A DNA stretch of 49,021 bases from Clostridia bacterium (GTDB lineage Bacteria > Bacillota_A > Clostridia > Oscillospirales > CAG-272), in the NCBI GenBank assembly GCA_017632155.1, contig JAGBRZ010000090.1:1-49021 (forward strand), in the 5' to 3' direction. The notes beneath the pieces were generated by a model. It had not been told where the DNA came from, made no database searches, and saw only the letters and a list, made by a program, of their open reading frames with translations. Of the stretch, positions 7,652 through 15,264 are shown one piece after another. Within the stretch, counting starts at the first letter, position 1, and each line of letters begins with the position of its first letter. The translations under genes were made by a program, and so were the position numbers.

Positions 7652-8641
7652 ATGATTATCACAGTTGATTGCGGCACAACAAATATGCGTTGCCGCCTGT
7701 TTGACGGAAAAAATCTCATAGATCAGGAGCGCGCGAAGTGCGGAATTCGTGACGGCGCTTTTCGCGGCTCGACAGATATATTAAAGGAAACGCTTTCGCA
7801 GCTGATAAAAACGCTTCTCGAGCGCAATTCGCTCACCGAAAGTGACATTGAGGTCGTTATTTCCACGGGAACGCTTGCAAGCGACGTCGGAATTTACAAG
7901 ATCCCGCACGCCATATGCCCCGCCTGGATCCCCGAAAGCGTAAAGGCTGCGGAAATGACCGTGATGGATGAGGTGACGAATATCCCGATCCTCTTCATCC
8001 CCGGTGTCAAGACTTTGCCCGCGGACGATGCCGATCTTGAAACCAAGATCGTGACTTACGAATCTATGAGCGGCGAGGAAAGCGAGATTTACGGCATCAG
8101 TGAGGCACTCGGTTTGCCCGAGGATTTCATCATCACCCTTCCCGGCTCGCACAACAAGGTTATGGAGGTCAAGGGAAACAAAATCTGCTCGATCAGAAGC
8201 GGTCTTTGCGGCGAGTTTATCGCCTCGATCTCGGAGCATACAATGCTCAAAAGTGCGCTTCCGAGCCCCGTTATCCGCGAGGTGATGCCCGAAATGCTCA
8301 CCCTTGGCTGGCGAATGGCGGATAAATACGGCCTCTCGCCGATGCTCATCAAGGCAAGGATGCTCCAGCTCCTTGGAGGCTACACGCAGGACGAGGCGGC
8401 AAACTTCTTCGTCGGCGCGCTTCTGCACGATGACATCCAGACGGTTGCTCGAATCGCGGCAAAGCCCGAATCGAAGGGCAAACCCGTCGTTGTTGGCGGC
8501 GGCGACCCCCTCAAGACCGTTTTTATGATCCTCCTCTCCGAGGCAGGAACCGAAAATCTCATTGCCGTCCCCGATGAGCTCGCCACCCTCGCATCAAACT
8601 TTGGCGCGATGAGGGTTTATGAGGCGTGGAAGAGGAAATGA
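7652..8641 (+). CDS. dgoK: 2-dehydro-3-deoxygalactonokinase
   Basis: 329 residues, full length for the DGOK family. The start IITVDCGTTNMRC (residues 2-14) is the phosphate-1 loop of the actin/hexokinase fold. LPGSHNKVMEV near residues 163-173, SGLCGEFIASISEHTML near 181-197 and the C-terminal VVVGGGDPLKT are DgoK signatures. It phosphorylates 2-keto-3-deoxygalactonate with ATP to the 6-phosphate, which KDPGal aldolase then cleaves; no aldolase is in the window. It is co-transcribed with the heparinase-like gene (9-nt gap), suggesting the acid comes from the lyase product. The stop codon TGA (8639-8641) lies at the very start of a repeat element. Confidence 0.9.
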   Translation: MIITVDCGTTNMRCRLFDGKNLIDQERAKCGIRDGAFRGSTDILKETLSQLIKTLLERNSLTESDIEVVISTGTLASDVGIYKIPHAICPAWIPESVKAAEMTVMDEVTNIPILFIPGVKTLPADDADLETKIVTYESMSGEESEIYGISEALGLPEDFIITLPGSHNKVMEVKGNKICSIRSGLCGEFIASISEHTMLKSALPSPVIREVMPEMLTLGWRMADKYGLSPMLIKARMLQLLGGYTQDEAANFFVGALLHDDIQTVARIAAKPESKGKPVVVGGGDPLKTVFMILLSEAGTENLIAVPDELATLASNFGAMRVYEAWKRK

Positions 8642-8873
8642 GTGGACAGTGGTTAGTGGACAGTGGACAGAAAGATGCGGGCAAATAATTTTGCTTTGTA
8701 TCTCTTGGCATTGTTCGAATCAATAATTCAGTTACCCGAACACGGATATTGCGAATGCAATATCCGTGTTTCCTATTTGTTATGCAATTATTTAGCTAAA
8801 CGATGAACAGGCATATTGGATTAAATTATCATTCGCATCTTTCTGTCCACTGTCCACTGACTACTGTCCACTT
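8640..8873 (+). mobile_element. Inverted-repeat element D1 (non-autonomous, carries a terminator)
   Basis: The left arm (8640-8700) begins GTGGACAGTGGTTAGTGGAC and runs through ACAGAAAGATGCG. The right arm (about 8826-8873) is its reverse complement, CGCATCTTTCTGTCCACTG and so on. The centre has a perfect 14-bp hairpin AACACGGATATTGC-GAAT-GCAATATCCGTGTT (8739-8770) followed by a short T/C-rich tail, likely terminating dgoK. There is no ORF. Related copies lie at 23870, 29122 and 31374. Confidence 0.85.
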
Positions 8874-8929
8874 TAATATCAAGAATACCCAAACGATAAA
8901 TCCTGCCAAATTGAATAAAACCTCCCCCC

Positions 8930-8955
8930 TTGGTTAAAAATATGACTGTAACCAA
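8930..8955. promoter_or_regulatory. Possible operator before the M23 peptidase gene
   Basis: Inverted repeat TTGGTTA (8930-8936) / TAACCAA (8949-8955) with a 12-nt centre, directly upstream of SD AAAGGAG and the ATG at 8972. Role inferred only. Confidence 0.35.
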
Positions 8956-8971
8956 TCAAAAGGAGCCAAAA

Positions 8972-9799
8972 ATGAAATTCAATCCATTCAGATCCAAAAA
9001 GATCAAATTCCCGCAAAAGCCCGCAAAGATCAAGCAGGCGGGTGAAAAATCTCCTGCCGAGAAGAATGAGAGTGCCGAGCGCGTCAACCGCACCGTTTAT
9101 CTGACCGTCGCCGTTCTTCTCATCGTTCTTGCCGCCGCCGTGGCAATGACCTCTGCCGCAAACAAGGCTCGCCGCGGTCAGCCCGCCGACACTAGCGCGC
9201 CCGAAACCACTCACCGCTTGCCCGAAACCGCCGCGCCCGCGCCCGAAACCACCTCTCCTCCCGAGGAAACAAAGGCGCCCGCAGATACTCACGCATCGGG
9301 CGGTGAGGATACCGACCTCCCCGTCGCCGCGGGCATCCCCACCCTTTCGCTCCCCGCGGAGGGAACTCTCGGCAAGGAGCATGACCCCACCGTTCAGGTC
9401 TTCTCGAACACCCTTGGCGAGTGGCGAGTTCACCTTGGAATTGACATTATGACCGAAACTGCCGCGCCCGTTTATGCCGCCGCGAAGGGCAAGGTCAAGC
9501 AGATCGCGGACGATCCTCTTTGGGGCAAGTGCGTCTGGATCGAGCACGATGGCGATGCCGTCAGCATCTACCGCGGACTTGACGATACCCTTGCCGATGG
9601 TATCGAGGTTGGCGCGAAGGTCTCGGAGGGCACGCTTCTCGGCGCCGTCGGAGAGGGCGGAGTCCTTGAGCTTGCCGAAGAGCCCCATCTGCATTTTGAA
9701 ATGAAGGTTGGCGGCGAGGATGCCGACCCGCTTGAATATTTCTCAAAATCCTCCCTTGAGATCCTTGCAAGAAAGCCCGAAAAGGTTTACGAGGACTGA
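8972..9799 (+). CDS. Membrane-anchored M23 peptidase, SpoIIQ-like
   Basis: 275 residues from the ATG at 8972, with AAAGGAG 7 nt upstream; a TTG at 8930 is a poorer start. A basic cytosolic stretch (1-40) is followed by one transmembrane helix (about 41-60, TVYLTVAVLLIVLAAAVAM) and a Pro/Thr/Glu-rich stalk (65-115). The M23/LytM domain (about 130-260) has both zinc motifs: HLGID (H154, D158) and HLH (H239, H241). The order TM, stalk, LytM, together with GEWRVHLGIDI and VEI-type segments, matches clostridial SpoIIQ, the forespore protein that partners SpoIIIAH and keeps an intact zinc site in clostridia. A generic cell-wall endopeptidase remains possible. No spoIID or spoIIID neighbour is present. 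Confidence 0.7.
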   Translation: MKFNPFRSKKIKFPQKPAKIKQAGEKSPAEKNESAERVNRTVYLTVAVLLIVLAAAVAMTSAANKARRGQPADTSAPETTHRLPETAAPAPETTSPPEETKAPADTHASGGEDTDLPVAAGIPTLSLPAEGTLGKEHDPTVQVFSNTLGEWRVHLGIDIMTETAAPVYAAAKGKVKQIADDPLWGKCVWIEHDGDAVSIYRGLDDTLADGIEVGAKVSEGTLLGAVGEGGVLELAEEPHLHFEMKVGGEDADPLEYFSKSSLEILARKPEKVYED

Positions 9800-9803
9800 G
9801 TAT

Positions 9804-9845
9804 ATCCGCCTGCACTTATTCTCGAGTGCGGGCGGATGTTTTTTA
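9804..9845 (+). terminator. Rho-independent terminator after the M23 peptidase gene
   Basis: Stem ATCCGCCTGCACT / AGTGCGGGCGGAT with an 8-nt loop, followed by GTTTTTTA. Confidence 0.85.
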
Positions 9846-9887
9846 TGATCCTACACTGTTTTGTAACATATAAAAAGCAAATTATTA

Positions 9888-9916
9888 TTGAATGCAATGG
9901 AAATGTATGATATAAT
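9888..9916 (+). promoter_or_regulatory. SigA-type promoter upstream of ECF sigma gene 1
   Basis: TTGAAT (9888-9893), 17-bp spacer, TATAAT (9911-9916). It lies about 105 bp upstream of the ECF-type promoter, so the gene has two candidate promoters. Confidence 0.6.
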
Positions 9917-9995
9917 TAAATATAATGCGTAAAAATGCCCATTTTTTCGCTTTTTCAAAAAAATTTTAGAAAAATCAAAAAAAATTCCGAAACCA

Positions 9996-10029
9996 TGCAA
10001 CCAAACGAAAAATTTGTTGTGTATATAGG
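9996..10029 (+). promoter_or_regulatory. ECF-type promoter of sigma gene 1 (probable autoregulation)
   Basis: TGCAACC (9996-10002), 16-bp spacer, GTGTATATAGG (from 10019). The AAC-type -35 and 16-bp spacing are typical of ECF sigma promoters. The same sequence and spacing occur on the minus strand at 24411-24442. Confidence 0.65.
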
Positions 10030-10058
10030 TGTAGGGCACTTCGGACCACGGAGGAAAA

Positions 10059-10613
10059 ATGCAAGACGATAAGATTGTTGATTTGTATTTTGCACGTGAC
10101 GAGCAAGCCATTGCGGCGACCTCGGCAAAATACAACACCTACTGTATGAATATTGCAATGAATATTTTGCACAACCGCGAGGACAGCGAGGAATGTGTAA
10201 ATGACACCTTGCTTGCGGCTTGGAATTCGATCCCGCCTCATCGCCCCGAAAATCTTTCGGCTTTTCTCGGAAAGCTGACGCGAAACTTTTCGCTCAACCG
10301 CCACAAGGCTAATCACGCCGAGCGTCGCGGCGGCGGCGAGTTTGCGCTCTCGCTTGAGGAGCTTGACGAATGCATCGAGGATCCCCGAACTCTCACGGAC
10401 AATGCCGAGGAGCTCGGCAAGATCATCAGCGAATTCCTTTACACCCAACCGCAGGAAATGCGAAAGGTCTTTGTACGCCGCTATTTTCACAGCGAGTCGA
10501 TCTCTGATATCGCCGATTATTACGATATGTCGGAATCGAAGGTCAAATCGATCCTTCACAGAATGCGACTTTCGCTCCGCACCCATCTCACTGAACACGA
10601 AATACACATTTGA
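10059..10613 (+). CDS. ECF-type RNA polymerase sigma factor (module 1)
   Basis: 184 residues; SD GGAGG. Region 2 (about residues 8-80) includes YFARDEQAIAATSAKY, the -10-recognition segment ECVNDTLLAAWNSIPPHRP and LTRNFSLNRHKANHAERRGGG. Region 4 (about 120-175) contains the helix-turn-helix ISDIADYYDMSESKVKSILHRM. There is no region 1 or 3, as in ECF sigmas. It is closely related in sequence to the sigma factors at 29380 and 39832 (shared E-E-C-x-N-D, W-N-S-x-P-P-x-R-P). It is followed 15 nt later by a membrane protein, the expected anti-sigma position. The ECF-like promoter upstream suggests that it activates itself. Confidence 0.92.
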   Translation: MQDDKIVDLYFARDEQAIAATSAKYNTYCMNIAMNILHNREDSEECVNDTLLAAWNSIPPHRPENLSAFLGKLTRNFSLNRHKANHAERRGGGEFALSLEELDECIEDPRTLTDNAEELGKIISEFLYTQPQEMRKVFVRRYFHSESISDIADYYDMSESKVKSILHRMRLSLRTHLTEHEIHI

Positions 10614-10628
10614 CACAAAGGTAACAAA

Positions 10629-11183
10629 ATGAAAAATGAAATTTTGGCTCAAGCCATGACTTACATCGACGACGCCCTGATAGCCGAAGCCGATGAAAGA
10701 CGCACTCGCGGCGCGAAGATCACGGCGCGGACGCTTATGCGTAACGTCTACCGCTACGGCGCGGTTGCCGCTTGCCTCATCCTCGCGATCGGCGTGCTGA
10801 TCGCAGGCAACATCGGAGGCCAGGACGTTCTTCTTTACGGCGAAAGTATCGCGGATTCGCCCAGAACCGTCAACGAATATATGCCCCTTGCTCTGGCGCA
10901 TATTGTTGAGACAATCGAAGCTCCCGATGTTCAGATCCCCCTCGAACTCGAATTCAAAAAAGAAACAAAGCTCACGCTTACGTCGGGCAGCATGATCGTT
11001 CTTGATGACAACGGCGACACGCTTTACGACGGTACCGAATATCTCGTATCGGGCAGCGTTTCCCTCATCGTCACCCTCCCCGGAGATGCCGAGGAATGCA
11101 TCATCGAAACCGACAGAGGTTACAATATCGTGCTCACACAGGACGGCGAGTCCCACGTTTGGTACGTTAATATAGAAAAATAA
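10629..11183 (+). CDS. Single-pass membrane protein, candidate anti-sigma factor/sensor (module 1)
   Basis: 184 residues. A cytosolic N-terminus of about 43 residues contains AMTYIDDALIAEADE (9-23). It is followed by one transmembrane helix (about 44-61, YGAVAACLILAIGVLIAG) and a ~120-residue outside domain rich in predicted beta strands (LTLTSGSMIVLDDNGDTLYD). It starts 15 nt after the ECF sigma gene. The cytosolic motif resembles those of the partners at 29952 and 38552, which supports a common sigma-binding role. I do not recognise the outer domain. Membrane topology and position argue for an anti-sigma factor; this is inference, since no classical zinc ASD motif (H-x3-C-x2-C) is visible. 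Confidence 0.6.
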   Translation: MKNEILAQAMTYIDDALIAEADERRTRGAKITARTLMRNVYRYGAVAACLILAIGVLIAGNIGGQDVLLYGESIADSPRTVNEYMPLALAHIVETIEAPDVQIPLELEFKKETKLTLTSGSMIVLDDNGDTLYDGTEYLVSGSVSLIVTLPGDAEECIIETDRGYNIVLTQDGESHVWYVNIEK

Positions 11184-11227
11184 TTAAAAGAAAATAATTT
11201 TCACACAGAAAAAGGAGAAAACCAAAA

Positions 11228-11899
11228 ATGAAAAAGATCATTGCACTCACACTTGCACTTGTTATGCTCACCATGAGCTTCGTTGCTTGCAACAAGACCG
11301 AGCCCGAGACCACCACCGAGCCCACCGCCCAGGACACCAAGGCTCCCGAGACAACTGTCGAGGAGACCACTGAGGCTGTTGTTGCGCTTCCCTACGCAAA
11401 CGCTATCGAGCTTCTCAACATCATCTTCACCGGCTACAACGCTGCACAGGCATCCGATGACACCAAGCTTTGGGTTGGCGGCGGCAACATCAACAACTTT
11501 GACACCGTAAATCCCGAGGGCCCCGCAGCTTTCGTTGCACTTACCAATGAGGATTATGACCAGAACCTTGCAGTTCCCGCATCCGAGGTTGAAAAGATCG
11601 AGTCTGCTGCTTCTATGTTCAACCTTATGAACACCAACAACTTCAACTGCTTCACCATCCAGTTCAAGGCAGGCACCGATGTTGATGCTTCCATCGAGGC
11701 TATCAAGGCTAACATCCTTGCTCGTCAGTGGATCTGCGGCTCTCCTGAGAAGCTCGTTATCACCAAGATGCCCGGCGATTGCATCCTCGTTGTTTGGGGC
11801 GCAGTAAGCTTTGGCGGTATTGTTGATCCCTTCGCAGCAAGCATTCCCACCCTTGTTGAGGGTGCAACCGTTGCTGTTGAACATAGCTTTGCACAGTAA
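11228..11899 (+). CDS. Conserved lipoprotein of unknown function
   Basis: 223 residues. A type II signal peptide (KKIIALTLALVMLTMSFVAC) places the lipidated cysteine at residue 21, followed by a Thr/Glu-rich linker (22-50). The mature domain has LNIIFTGYNA, AASMFNLMNTNNFNCF and NILARQWICGSPEKLVI. These resemble a clostridial lipoprotein family I have seen but cannot name. The domain has no catalytic motif I recognise. It lies 44 nt after module 1 with SD AAAGGAG, so it may be read through from the sigma promoter and could belong to that regulon. Codon use is unusually smooth (GCT, AAC, ATC), suggesting strong expression. Confidence 0.7.
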   Translation: MKKIIALTLALVMLTMSFVACNKTEPETTTEPTAQDTKAPETTVEETTEAVVALPYANAIELLNIIFTGYNAAQASDDTKLWVGGGNINNFDTVNPEGPAAFVALTNEDYDQNLAVPASEVEKIESAASMFNLMNTNNFNCFTIQFKAGTDVDASIEAIKANILARQWICGSPEKLVITKMPGDCILVVWGAVSFGGIVDPFAASIPTLVEGATVAVEHSFAQ

Positions 11900-11915
11900 T
11901 TAATCATCTATTTAT

Positions 11916-11956
11916 AAGGGAGATATTGACTCTTTTGAGTGGTATCTCCTTTAAAA
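11916..11956 (+). terminator. Terminator after the lipoprotein gene
   Basis: AAGGGAGATAT...GACTC-TTTT-GAGTG...GTATCTCCTT stem with small internal bulges, then TTAAAAAG; moderate T tail. Confidence 0.65.
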
Positions 11957-11977
11957 AGACCAAAAAGGAGCAAATAA

Positions 11978-13375
11978 ATGCTTTTTTCAAGTATTCCATT
12001 CTTATTTTTCTTTCTGACCGCTATAATTGCTCTTTACTACGCAGTCCCATTTAAGCTCAAGAACACTGTTCTTCTTTTGTTCTCTCTCTTCTTCTATGCT
12101 TGGGGCGGAGTAAAGTACGCGGGTCTTATGATTATAGCGATCCTCCTCGGATACGTCTTTGGTCTGCTGATCGAAAAGTTTCGAGAAAAGAAGATCGCAA
12201 AGCTCTTTGTCGGACTTGCCGTAGCTTGCATAATTTCCTTTATGCTCTACTTCAAGTATATGGACTTCTTTATTGATAATTTCAATAAGCTCCTCGGCAC
12301 AGAGATTCCCCTTCTCAAGATCGTTCTTCCCATCGGAATTTCCTTCTACACCTTCCAGATCATTTCCTACGTCGTTGACGTATATCGCGGTGAAAAGGCG
12401 CAGAAGAACCCCATCAACCTTGCGGCTTACGTTGCAATGTTCCCCCAGCTCATCGCGGGCCCCATCGTTCGTTACCACGACGTAGCACTCGAGCTCGAGC
12501 AGAGAGAGCACAGCTTCACTCTCGCAGGCGAGGGCATCCGCCGCTTCGTTATTGGTCTTGCAAAGAAGGTTCTCATCGCAAACTCGATGTATGACCTCAG
12601 CGAGATCATGTATGCGGCTGAAGAAAAGACCGTTCTTATGTACTGGATCTATGCTATCTCCGTTGCCCTCTACATCTACTTCGACTTCTCCGGCTACTCG
12701 GATATGGCAATCGGTCTTGGCAAGGTGTTCGGATTCCACTTCCTTGAAAACTTCAACTACCCCTTCATTTCGAAGAGCGCGACCGAGTTTTGGAGAAGAT
12801 GGCATATGTCCCTCGGCTCCTGGTTCCGCGATTACCTTTATATCCCCCTCGGCGGAAACCGCGTATCGAAGGGTCGCCACATTATCAACATCTTTGCCGT
12901 TTGGCTTTTCACCGGCTTTTGGCACGGTGCATCCTGGAACTTCATCCTTTGGGGCGTATTCTTCGGAGTGCTTCTTCTTATCGAGAAGTTCTGGCTTCTC
13001 AAGGCGCTCAACAAGAGTGTTGTCCTCTCGAGAGTTTATATCCTCCTTGCGGCGCTTCTCAGCTTTGTAGTATTCCAGATCCCCACCCTTACCGAGGCAT
13101 TCTCCTACATCGGCGGTATGTTCGGCGCGGGCGAAATCGCATTCTCCTCCGCTGAAACACTCTATCACCTGAAGAGCTACGCGGTTCTTCTCGTTATGGC
13201 TCTCGTCGGCGCTACTCCCGTGGTAAAGACTCTTGCAATCAAGTTCTCCGAGTCGAAGAAGCTCGGCAAGATCGCAAACGTGATTGAACCCGTTATGATC
13301 GCGGTTCTCCTCATCGTTGTTACCGCGTTCCTTGTTGATTCGTCCTCCAACCCCTTCCTCTACTTCAGATTTTAA
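11978..13375 (+). CDS. MBOAT-family O-acyltransferase (AlgI/DltB-like)
   Basis: 465 residues, about 10-12 membrane helices, full family length. The opening MLFSSIPFLFFFLTAIIALYY is characteristic of AlgI-type MBOATs. The catalytic His is H316 in the conserved LFTGFWHGASWNFILWG. YFDFSGYSDMAIGLGKVFGF (about 228-247) and FWRRWHMSLGSWFRDY (about 268-283) are further family signatures. It moves an acyl (usually acetyl) group across the membrane for O-acetylation of a surface polysaccharide. The next gene, 18 nt downstream, encodes the matching AlgJ/AlgX-like SGNH partner, so the pair forms a complete O-acetylation unit. The acceptor polymer is not identifiable. Confidence 0.92.
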   Translation: MLFSSIPFLFFFLTAIIALYYAVPFKLKNTVLLLFSLFFYAWGGVKYAGLMIIAILLGYVFGLLIEKFREKKIAKLFVGLAVACIISFMLYFKYMDFFIDNFNKLLGTEIPLLKIVLPIGISFYTFQIISYVVDVYRGEKAQKNPINLAAYVAMFPQLIAGPIVRYHDVALELEQREHSFTLAGEGIRRFVIGLAKKVLIANSMYDLSEIMYAAEEKTVLMYWIYAISVALYIYFDFSGYSDMAIGLGKVFGFHFLENFNYPFISKSATEFWRRWHMSLGSWFRDYLYIPLGGNRVSKGRHIINIFAVWLFTGFWHGASWNFILWGVFFGVLLLIEKFWLLKALNKSVVLSRVYILLAALLSFVVFQIPTLTEAFSYIGGMFGAGEIAFSSAETLYHLKSYAVLLVMALVGATPVVKTLAIKFSESKKLGKIANVIEPVMIAVLLIVVTAFLVDSSSNPFLYFRF

Positions 13376-13393
13376 AAAAGGAGGTAAACAGTT

Positions 13394-14518
13394 ATGAATA
13401 CAAAGATCAAGAATATTGTCAATTGCATAGTTTTCGGCATCCTTATCTTCGGATTTGCTCTGCTTTTCCTCTTTATGCCCAAGCCTGAATTCCTTGACAG
13501 CGAGCGCCGCCCCGCGGCACAGTTCCCCGCTTTTAATATGGAAACCATTATGAAGGACGGTCTTGAATACGGCGACAGCTTTATGAAGCAGTTTGACGAT
13601 AATTATGCCCCCGATAACTTCCCCTTCCGCGATTTCTTCCGTAATCTCAAGTCCTTCGTCAACACCAACGTGTTCAACAAGTCCGACAAGGACGGCGTTT
13701 ACGTTGTTGACGGCGTTGCGGCAGAGATGCAGGAACAGATCGACGAAGATTCGATCAAGCACGCTGCAGAAAAGCTGACCTTTATTTACGAAAAGTATCT
13801 CAAGGACCGTGGCATCAAGCCCTATATGTCGATCATCCCCGACAAGGGCTACTTCCTCTCCGAGGCTAACGGCTACCTTTCGATGGACTATCAGGAATTC
13901 ATCACTCAGATGCTTTCGAATGTTGAGTTTATGCAGTATATCGACATCACCGGCAAGCTTTCTGTCGAGGATTTCTACGCAAGCGACACACACTGGCGTC
14001 AGGAGCAGATCATCGACGTTGCCGAAGCTCTCGTGAACGGTATGGGCGGCAATTTTGATTCGAAGTTCGAAAAGAACACACTCGACGTTGATTTTTACGG
14101 AGTTTATGCGGGCAGATCACCCAAGCCCCTTGATCCCGAAACCATCTACTACCTCACAAACGGAAACCTTGAAAACGTAAAGGTTATCGACTGGGAGAAC
14201 GGTGGCCGTGAGATCAGCCTTTACGATATGGAAAAGGCACACGGCAAGGACGCTTATGACATGTTCCTCTCGGGCGAGCTTTCCAAAGTCACCATCGAGA
14301 ACCCGAACGCAAAGACCGATAAGGAACTCGTCGTCTTCCGTGATTCCTACGGCAGAAGCATCCTCCCCCTTATGGTTGAGGACTACGCCAAGATCACCGT
14401 CATCGACATCCGTTACCAGATCCCCCAGATCCTTCTGATGGGCGTCAACTTCGAAAACGCAGACGTGCTCTTCCTGTATAGCACTCTCATTCTCAATAAC
14501 AGCTCTGAGCTGAAATAA
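13394..14518 (+). CDS. AlgJ/AlgX-like SGNH acetyltransferase (DHHW family), membrane anchored
   Basis: 374 residues. The N-terminal helix 10-30 acts as a signal anchor, and the rest is extracytoplasmic. Catalytic residues visible are D198 and H200 in SDTHWRQ (the D-x-H-W signature) and Ser318 in VVFRDSYGRS. This is the Asp-His-Ser arrangement of the AlgX/AlgJ/PatB group. It probably receives the acyl group from the MBOAT partner encoded 18 nt upstream and transfers it to an extracellular glycan. It has an AGGAGGT SD, and a strong terminator follows the stop. Together with the MBOAT gene it resembles the two-gene dlt-independent O-acetylation units common in clostridia. Confidence 0.88.
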   Translation: MNTKIKNIVNCIVFGILIFGFALLFLFMPKPEFLDSERRPAAQFPAFNMETIMKDGLEYGDSFMKQFDDNYAPDNFPFRDFFRNLKSFVNTNVFNKSDKDGVYVVDGVAAEMQEQIDEDSIKHAAEKLTFIYEKYLKDRGIKPYMSIIPDKGYFLSEANGYLSMDYQEFITQMLSNVEFMQYIDITGKLSVEDFYASDTHWRQEQIIDVAEALVNGMGGNFDSKFEKNTLDVDFYGVYAGRSPKPLDPETIYYLTNGNLENVKVIDWENGGREISLYDMEKAHGKDAYDMFLSGELSKVTIENPNAKTDKELVVFRDSYGRSILPLMVEDYAKITVIDIRYQIPQILLMGVNFENADVLFLYSTLILNNSSELK

Positions 14519-14522
14519 GTAG

Positions 14523-14556
14523 AATTTCCTCGCAGAAATGCGAGGAAATTTTCATT
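14523..14556 (+). terminator. Rho-independent terminator after the O-acetylation pair
   Basis: Perfect 12-bp stem AATTTCCTCGCA / TGCGAGGAAATT around a GAAA tetraloop, then TTCATTT. Confidence 0.85.
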
Positions 14557-14622
14557 TATTTAACCATTTCATTTACAAAATGTGATATACTATAATAAAT
14601 AATCAATAGGGAGGCGGGGAAA

Positions 14623-15168
14623 ATGTCCAAGACGATTTATATCGTCATCAGTCAGACGGGCACGGCTTTGTCGCGCATACTGAAATTTATCACGGGAGCA
14701 AAGTACAATCACGCCTCGCTCAGCCTTGTTCCCGACCTCAGCACTATGTACTCCTTCGGCAGAACCAATCCCTACAACCCCTTCCACGGCGGATTTGTCA
14801 CCGAGTCCCCGCACTACGGCACCTTCAAACGCTTTTCCGGCACGAAGGTCGAGGTGCTTTCAATTTCGGTTTCCGAGGGGCAGTATACAAACCTTGAGCA
14901 AATGCTTGAGGGTATGGCAAAGAACAAAAAGCGATACCATTATAACTACCTCGGTCTCTTTCTTGCCGGCGCGAAGATCCATTACAAGCAGGCAAATTCC
15001 TATTATTGCTCCGAATTCGTCAAGGAAATGCTTGTCCGCAACGGCATCCGGGAAGCCCGCGATCTCGCCGACATCGTCGAACCGATGCTCTTCCTCACCC
15101 TCCCAAACGCAAATCACGTTTATAGCGGTAAGCTCAAAGATTTTGCTAATAAAAAAGCGGCTGATTAA
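14623..15168 (+). CDS. Permuted papain-like amidase (YiiX/NlpC-P60-like)
   Basis: 181 residues, no signal peptide. The order of active-site residues is permuted relative to classical NlpC/P60: His30 in AKYNHASLSL comes first and Cys129 in SYYCSEFV comes later, as in the YaeF/YiiX group of amidases/lipid hydrolases. The Y-x-C-[SA]-E-[FL]-V segment is diagnostic. Its substrate may be a peptide or an N-acyl bond; the sequence does not decide. It is a single-gene unit with its own SD (GGGAGGCGGGG) and terminator, whose stem overlaps the last codons. Confidence 0.78.
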   Translation: MSKTIYIVISQTGTALSRILKFITGAKYNHASLSLVPDLSTMYSFGRTNPYNPFHGGFVTESPHYGTFKRFSGTKVEVLSISVSEGQYTNLEQMLEGMAKNKKRYHYNYLGLFLAGAKIHYKQANSYYCSEFVKEMLVRNGIREARDLADIVEPMLFLTLPNANHVYSGKLKDFANKKAAD

Positions 15169-15183
15169 GCCGCTTTTTCTTTA
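15152..15183 (+). terminator. Terminator overlapping the end of the amidase gene
   Basis: AAAAAGCGGCT-GATTA-AGCCGCTTTTT; the 5' arm encodes the last residues and the loop contains the stop codon. Confidence 0.85.
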
Positions 15184-15204
15184 TTAAATTTCTCTTACCC
15201 CCCC

Positions 15205-15242
15205 TTGACAATCGTAACAAACTGTATTATAATAATAGTACA
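15205..15242 (+). promoter_or_regulatory. Promoter and overlapping operator of the GntR/ABC operon
   Basis: TTGACA (15205-15210), 17-bp spacer, TATAAT (15228-15233). A near-perfect 20-bp palindrome at 15223-15242 (TGTATTATAA / TAATAGTACA, ends TGTA...TACA) covers the -10 box. This is what is expected for repression by the YtrA-type regulator encoded first in the operon. Confidence 0.7.
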
Positions 15243-15264
15243 CTAATACAAAAGGAGTGATGAA

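Noticed and set aside
8641..8971. A gene between dgoK and the M23 peptidase
   Set aside because: The stretch is element D1 plus a short A/T-rich leader; no frame with an SD is present.
9975..11156. 393-codon minus-strand frame
   Set aside because: It is antisense to sigma gene 1 and its partner and has no recognisable domain.
12002..13993. 663-codon minus-strand frame
   Set aside because: It is antisense to the MBOAT and AlgJ-like genes, whose motifs are intact. The product is low-complexity, rich in E/K/D/N, with no SD.
14561..14622. Promoter before the papain-like amidase gene
   Set aside because: TATAAT at 14591 is clear, but no -35 box lies at 16-18 bp; TTTACA is only 13 bp away, so it was not listed.
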